A DNA stretch of 64,000 nt from Nocardioides ginsengisegetis (GTDB lineage Bacteria; Actinomycetota; Actinomycetes; Propionibacteriales; Nocardioidaceae): NCBI RefSeq assembly GCF_014138045.1, contig NZ_JACGXA010000001.1, forward strand, positions 2,899,001 through 2,963,000. The letters run 5' to 3'. The notes beneath the pieces are model-generated. The model made no database searches. It was not told the origin of the DNA and was given only the letters and a program-made list of their open reading frames with translations. A program made the position numbers and the translations under genes. This document shows, in pieces, positions 58,480 to 64,000 of the stretch (positions are counted from its first letter, which is position 1; each line of letters starts with the position of its first letter).

Positions 58480-60612
58480 ATGCTCTTCCCCCTCGGGAAC
58501 CCCTCCACCCCCGGCCCCCGCACCTGCGTCGAGATCGACACGTCGGGTGAGGGGATGCCGCGCGTGCTGTGGACCGGCCCCGCCGCCGACGGCAGCGCCC
58601 GACCCGGCGGGTTCCCCGTCGTGGCCAACGGTCCGGGCATGCCCCTGCTCGGGGAGCAGTCCCACGGCCGCCTGACCCGGCCGCACCTGCGCGGGCACCG
58701 GCTCGACCCGGCCGTCGCCTCGGCCGGCCGCTCGTGGACCACCCACTTCGAGCCGGTCTCGGTCGAGGCCGTGGGGGACGTCCTCGCGGTCCACGCCACC
58801 GACAAGGACGCCGGCCTCGAGGTCCTGCTGGAGCTCGAGTCGGTCGCCGGCGGCTCCCTGCGCGGCCGCTGCACCGTGACCAACACGGCCACCCACGCCT
58901 ACGTCGTCGACGGCCTGGAGGTCGTCCTGCCCGTCGAGGACCACCTCGTGGAGGCGCTCGACTTCACCGGCCGTCACGAACGCGAGCGCAGCCCCCAGCG
59001 GCACACCGTGACCGACGGCCTCTGGCTGCGCGAGGGCCGCGGCGGACGGCCCGGCCTGGACGCCGCCACGATGGTGGTGCTCGGCACCCCCGGCTTCTCC
59101 GGACCGCAGGGGTCGGTGCTCGGCTGCCACGTCGCGTGGAGCGGCAACTACGTGCTCCGCGTCGAGCGGGACGCCGCCACCGGCACCACGATCGGCGGCG
59201 GCGAGCTGCTGATGCCCGGTGAGGTCGTGCTGGCCGAGGGCGGCCACTACACCAGCCCGTGGGTGTTCTTCGGCGCCGCCGACGACGGCCTCGACGGGCT
59301 GGCCGCCAGCTGGCACACCTGGCAGCGCTCGCTGGCCGCGCACCCCGCGCACCAGCCCGTGGTGCTCAACGTGTGGGAGGCGGTCTTCTTCGACCACGAC
59401 CTGCACCGGCTCAGCGGCATCGCCGACCGGGCCGCGCGGGTCGGGGTCGAGCGCTTCGTGCTCGACGACGGCTGGTTCCGGCACCGCCGCGACGACACCG
59501 CCGGGCTCGGCGACTGGTGGGTCGACGACGCGGTCTGGCCCGACGGGCTCGACCCGCTCATCGACCACGTGCGCGAGCTGGGCATGGAGTTCGGCCTGTG
59601 GTTCGAGCCGGAGATGGTCAACCCCGACTCCGACCTGTTCCGCGAGCACCCCGACTGGATCCTGTCCGCCGGGCCGCACCGGGCCCCGCGCGAGCACCGC
59701 TACCAGCAGGTGCTCGACCTGACGCGGCCCGAGGTCTTCGACTTCCTGTTCGAGCGGGTGTCCGCGATCCTCTCGGCCCACCCGATCGACTACGTGAAGT
59801 GGGACCACAACCGCGACCTCCTGGAGGCCGGCACGGGTCAGCGGGGCGGGGCACCCGCCGCCCACGAGCAGGCCCTGGCCTTCCACCGCCTCCTCGATGC
59901 GCTCGCCGAGGCCCACCCCGAGGTGGCCTGGGAGTCCTGCGCGTCCGGCGGCGGCCGGATCGACCTGAGCGTGCTCGAGCGGGTCCAACGGGTGTGGACG
60001 TCCGACATGACCGACGCCCTGGCCCGCCAGCAGATCCAGCGCTGGTCGACCCAGCTGGTGGCCCCCGAGTACCTCGGCGCCCACGTCTCCTCCCCCGTCT
60101 CGCACACCACCGGCCGCACCCTCGACCTCGACTTCCGGTGCGCCACCGGGCTGTTCGGCGCCTTCGGCATCGAGTGGGACCTCACGCAGGCCTCCGAGGA
60201 GGACCTCGACCGGCTGGCCGACTGGATCACCCTGCACCAGCGCCTGCGGCCCCTGCTGCACACGGGCCGCGTCGTGCGTCCCGAGTCCTCCGACCCGGCC
60301 GTGCTGCTGCACGGTGTGGTCGCTGCGGACCGCTCCGCCGCCCTGGTCGCCCACGTGCAGCTCGACGAGTCGACCCACAACCGCGGCGTCGCCGTGCGCG
60401 TGCCCGGGCTGGACCCGGAGGCGTCGTACCGGCTGTCGTGGGAGGGCCCGGTGACGCTGCGCCACGTCAGCATGTCGGCGGCGCTCCCCCAGGAGGGGCC
60501 GACGGCGGGGGTCGAGGTCAGCGGTCAGGTGCTGGTGGCGCGCGGGTTCTGGATGCCGCGCCGGATGCCGCAGACGGTGACGCTGGTGACGGTGGAGCGC
60601 ACCGGTCAGTGA
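58480..60612 (+). CDS. Alpha-galactosidase, GH36
   Basis: A 710-residue glycoside hydrolase family 36 enzyme with an N-terminal beta-sandwich (about 1-270), a TIM barrel (about 280-600) and a C-terminal beta domain. The catalytic nucleophile is the Asp in YVKWDHNRD near 428, and the general acid the Asp in TSDMTDA near 510; ESCASGGGRIDL and WFEPEMVNPDSDL are further family signatures. There is no signal peptide, so it would act in the cytoplasm on sugars brought in by the ABC transporter. It releases galactose from melibiose, raffinose or similar. The 58480 ATG has an AAGGAG site 9 bases upstream. Confidence 0.93.
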   Translation: MLFPLGNPSTPGPRTCVEIDTSGEGMPRVLWTGPAADGSARPGGFPVVANGPGMPLLGEQSHGRLTRPHLRGHRLDPAVASAGRSWTTHFEPVSVEAVGDVLAVHATDKDAGLEVLLELESVAGGSLRGRCTVTNTATHAYVVDGLEVVLPVEDHLVEALDFTGRHERERSPQRHTVTDGLWLREGRGGRPGLDAATMVVLGTPGFSGPQGSVLGCHVAWSGNYVLRVERDAATGTTIGGGELLMPGEVVLAEGGHYTSPWVFFGAADDGLDGLAASWHTWQRSLAAHPAHQPVVLNVWEAVFFDHDLHRLSGIADRAARVGVERFVLDDGWFRHRRDDTAGLGDWWVDDAVWPDGLDPLIDHVRELGMEFGLWFEPEMVNPDSDLFREHPDWILSAGPHRAPREHRYQQVLDLTRPEVFDFLFERVSAILSAHPIDYVKWDHNRDLLEAGTGQRGGAPAAHEQALAFHRLLDALAEAHPEVAWESCASGGGRIDLSVLERVQRVWTSDMTDALARQQIQRWSTQLVAPEYLGAHVSSPVSHTTGRTLDLDFRCATGLFGAFGIEWDLTQASEEDLDRLADWITLHQRLRPLLHTGRVVRPESSDPAVLLHGVVAADRSAALVAHVQLDESTHNRGVAVRVPGLDPEASYRLSWEGPVTLRHVSMSAALPQEGPTAGVEVSGQVLVARGFWMPRRMPQTVTLVTVERTGQ

Positions 60613-61241
60613 CCGGGGCGCAGGGCCTTCCGGGAGCCGCCGGGGAGGTGCTTGCGCTCGACCGAGACGCCACCCCAGACGGCGATCCCGCGGATCCGGA
60701 CGGTCGGCGAGGTCTCGTCGAGCTCGGGCGCGACCAGTCCGGACGGACCGGTGTAGCCGCCCATGATGCCGGTGCCCTCGACGACCACGTTGGTGTGCGG
60801 GTTGACCAGGATCGAGGCACCGCCCATGAAGGCGTTGACGGTCACGACGACCTCGGATGCCGCGAACTTGGCCTGCCGCATGTCGAGGTTGGCGCCGCCC
60901 ATCAGGGCGATGACCGTCAGGTGCTGAGGGACCACCCAGACGCCCTTGCGGTCCACGCCGCTCATGATCGCGAGGTGGCGCTCCTGGACCGGCCCGACCA
61001 CCACCGGTGAGGACACTGTCGACCGCGGCGTGACCTGCGGGCCGTCCTGGTGGGCGGGCAGGTCGAAGGTGATCGGCACGAGGTCGGCGTAGGTCTTCGC
61101 GGCGTACGTCGCCTCCAGGCGCTGCTCGAGCTCGTCGAGGTCGATCCGCCCGTCACCGGCCGCCTGGCGCAGCACCTCCGCGACCTGGTGACGCTCCGCG
61201 TCGGAGATCCGCATGCGCGCCGGATCGAGCTCTCCTGCCAT
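60606..61241 (-). CDS. DUF1707 / LiaF-like domain protein
   Basis: A 211-residue protein. The N-terminal 60 residues (MRISDAERHQVAEVLRQAAGDGRIDLDELEQRLEATYAAKTYADL) are the DUF1707 (SHOCT-like) domain; after a linker, the part with VIALMGGANLDMRQAKFAASEVVVTVNAFMGGASILV resembles the LiaF-type C-terminal beta-helix. The function is unknown in actinomycetes. It has no membrane segment. It is convergent with the alpha-galactosidase gene, overlapping by 7 bases. Confidence 0.88.
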   Translation of the reverse strand: MAGELDPARMRISDAERHQVAEVLRQAAGDGRIDLDELEQRLEATYAAKTYADLVPITFDLPAHQDGPQVTPRSTVSSPVVVGPVQERHLAIMSGVDRKGVWVVPQHLTVIALMGGANLDMRQAKFAASEVVVTVNAFMGGASILVNPHTNVVVEGTGIMGGYTGPSGLVAPELDETSPTVRIRGIAVWGGVSVERKHLPGGSRKALRPGH

Positions 61242-61294
61242 GCGACACAGCCTAGTTCGGGCTGGTTCGGCGTCTGCGACTAATCTGGCTGTCC

Positions 61295-62983
<1,689 letters not shown>

Positions 62984-62986
62984 GCG

Positions 62987-63075
62987 CGAGAGGGCACTCC
63001 GCGGCACTCCCACAAGCGTGAGGGGGCACTCCGCGCCACTCCCGCGCGGGAGTGGTGCCTCCGATCGCCCTCTCG
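62987..63075 (+). terminator. Long hairpin structure after the fumarase gene
   Basis: Outer arms CGAGAGGGC (62987-62995) and GCCCTCTCG (63067-63075) enclose a perfect palindrome of 20 bases (63036-63055). Two direct copies of a GGGCACTCCGCG-like unit (near 62993 and 63023) are inside. It is probably a complex terminator. The rest of the gap to 63121 shows nothing else. Confidence 0.5.
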
Positions 63076-63121
63076 GGGCCCCCTGACTGCCCAGGAGTGC
63101 CTTCTCGGCGAGGATGGGGGC

Positions 63122-63799
63122 ATGGAGTACGTCGAGATCGCCCGTGCCGAGTCCGAGCGTGGCGAGCTGGTGCTCCGCGAGCGCCGTGAGGAGGGCGCCC
63201 CGACCTCGCTGGAGCTGCGCGCCAACGGCGTCTTCGTGATGGACACCGTCGAGACGAGCAGCGAGCGGGCCCTGGCGACGGCGGCGCTGGCGCTGGTCGA
63301 GGACCCGCGGGCGGTCGTCGTGGGCGGGCTGGGGCTCGGCTACACGATGCACGAGGTGCTGGCCGACTCCCGCGTGGAGAAGTGCGCGGTCGTCGAGATC
63401 GAGCAGTCGCTCGTCGACTGGATGCGTGACGGCACGGTCCCCCACGGCCCCACGCTGCTGGCCGACCAGCGGGTCGTGCTCGTGGTCGCGGACGTGGCGG
63501 CGGCGATCGCCGAGGCTCCCGACGACAGCTACGACCTGGTGCTGCTCGACGTCGACAACGGCCCGGGCTACCTCGTCCACGACAGCAACGCGGCGGTCTA
63601 CCGCGCCCCGTTCCTGGAGCACGTGCGGCGGGTGCTGCGACCGGGCGGCGTCCTGGTCATCTGGTCGGCGGACCGGTCCGAGGATCTCGAGGCCGCGCTG
63701 CGTGAGGTCTTCGGGAACGCCGACACCACGTCGTACGACGTCCTGCTGCAGGAGCGCGACGAGCAGTACTGGCTGCACACCGCCCGCGCCGAGGGCTGA
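63122..63799 (+). CDS. Spermidine synthase-like protein (methyltransferase fold)
   Basis: A 225-residue Rossmann-fold protein resembling the catalytic part of spermidine/spermine synthases. VVVGGLGLGYTMHEVL near 66 is the glycine-rich motif, VVEIEQSLVDW the acidic-loop residue, DSYDLVLLDVDNGP near 140 the catalytic region. It is shorter than SpeE and lacks the N-terminal beta domain, which is common in stand-alone actinobacterial members whose substrates are unknown. The ATG at 63122 is 3 bases after a GATGGGGG stretch. Confidence 0.82.
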   Translation: MEYVEIARAESERGELVLRERREEGAPTSLELRANGVFVMDTVETSSERALATAALALVEDPRAVVVGGLGLGYTMHEVLADSRVEKCAVVEIEQSLVDWMRDGTVPHGPTLLADQRVVLVVADVAAAIAEAPDDSYDLVLLDVDNGPGYLVHDSNAAVYRAPFLEHVRRVLRPGGVLVIWSADRSEDLEAALREVFGNADTTSYDVLLQERDEQYWLHTARAEG

Positions 63800-63805
63800 G
63801 CCGCC

Positions 63806-64000
63806 TCAGTCGGAGCCGGGGGCGCTCGCCGGGATCGGGTCGGGCGGCGGCGGAGGCCTGACCTCCTCGTGCGCGCGCTCGCGCACGGCCCGCCGGATCT
63901 GCTCGAGGTTGTTGCGCAGCGCGTCGGAGACGAGCTCGTCCATGCGGGGGTCCGCGAGCATCTCGATGAGCACCCGCATCACGGTGTCGGTGACCTCCGA
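63806..64000 (-). CDS. Unidentified protein, C-terminal 64 residues (cut by right edge)
   Basis: The reading frame is open from the right edge to a TGA at 63806-63808. The visible part is helical at first (VTDTVMRVLIEMLADPRMDELV, LRNNLEQIRRAVRERAH) and ends in a proline-rich tail (PPPPPDPIPASAPGSD). No family can be named from this. It is convergent with the spermidine-synthase-like gene. Confidence 0.6.
   Translation of the reverse strand, partial: SEVTDTVMRVLIEMLADPRMDELVSDALRNNLEQIRRAVRERAHEEVRPPPPPDPIPASAPGSD

Noticed and set aside
57340..60465. A 1041-residue open frame on the minus strand opposite the permease and alpha-galactosidase genes
   Set aside because: It is the shadow of clearly functional genes; its composition is repetitive and no start signal is present.

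Overview
This is high-GC DNA from an actinomycete, most likely a Nocardioides-like member of the Nocardioidaceae. The evidence is GC-rich codon use, frequent GTG starts, a mycothiol gene (mshB), a DUF222/HNH endonuclease with an actinobacterial LexA box, DUF1707, DUF4245 and DUF6542 proteins, and class II fructose-bisphosphatase (glpX). I see no rRNA, tRNA, CRISPR array, insertion sequence or phage gene. Most of the window looks like ordinary chromosome.

Layout. 1-2452: a VanW-family gene cut by the left edge, a small membrane protein, mshB and a MutT-type NUDIX gene, all on the minus strand. 2466-19472: an accessory stretch dominated by secreted proteins. Three of them (5280-8654, 14764-17229, 17730-19472) share a conserved C-terminal domain of about 95 residues and a GC-rich hairpin just after the stop. 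Two of the three also share a longer structured region downstream whose stems show compensatory base changes. Between these genes lie an HTH regulator, a DUF222/HNH endonuclease under a LexA box, a frameshifted LuxR-type regulator and a flavoprotein. 19734-24967: thioesterase, lipoprotein, small membrane protein, SGNH hydrolase and an FAD-dependent dehydrogenase. 25007-31665: a signalling block with a class III cyclase/ATPase/TPR-like protein, a hybrid histidine kinase and a Ser/Thr kinase. 31744-35725: small metabolic and stress genes. 35749-46832: housekeeping genes (ychF, a DksA-like gene, xthA, rmuC, a Sua5/YciO gene, ispH, xseAB) plus a glycosyltransferase and a transporter. 46889-49806: a molybdate-uptake operon (HTH-TOBE regulator, modABC). 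49823-52637: glpX and two alpha/beta hydrolases. 52627-60612: a sugar-uptake locus with a LacI regulator, an ABC importer and a GH36 alpha-galactosidase. 60606-64000: a DUF1707 protein, class I fumarase, a spermidine-synthase-like protein and a truncated gene.

How the genes work together. The LacI locus reads as an alpha-galactoside uptake and hydrolysis system. A consensus-like promoter and an 18-bp palindrome lie in the divergent intergenic region, and the ATPase gene sits with the regulator rather than with the permeases. The mod operon is tightly overlapped, and its first gene is probably its own molybdate-responsive regulator. The most unusual part is the secreted-protein family with its shared C-terminus, shared upstream elements in two members and conserved 3' RNA structure. 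It looks like a modular surface-protein cassette that has been copied within the region.
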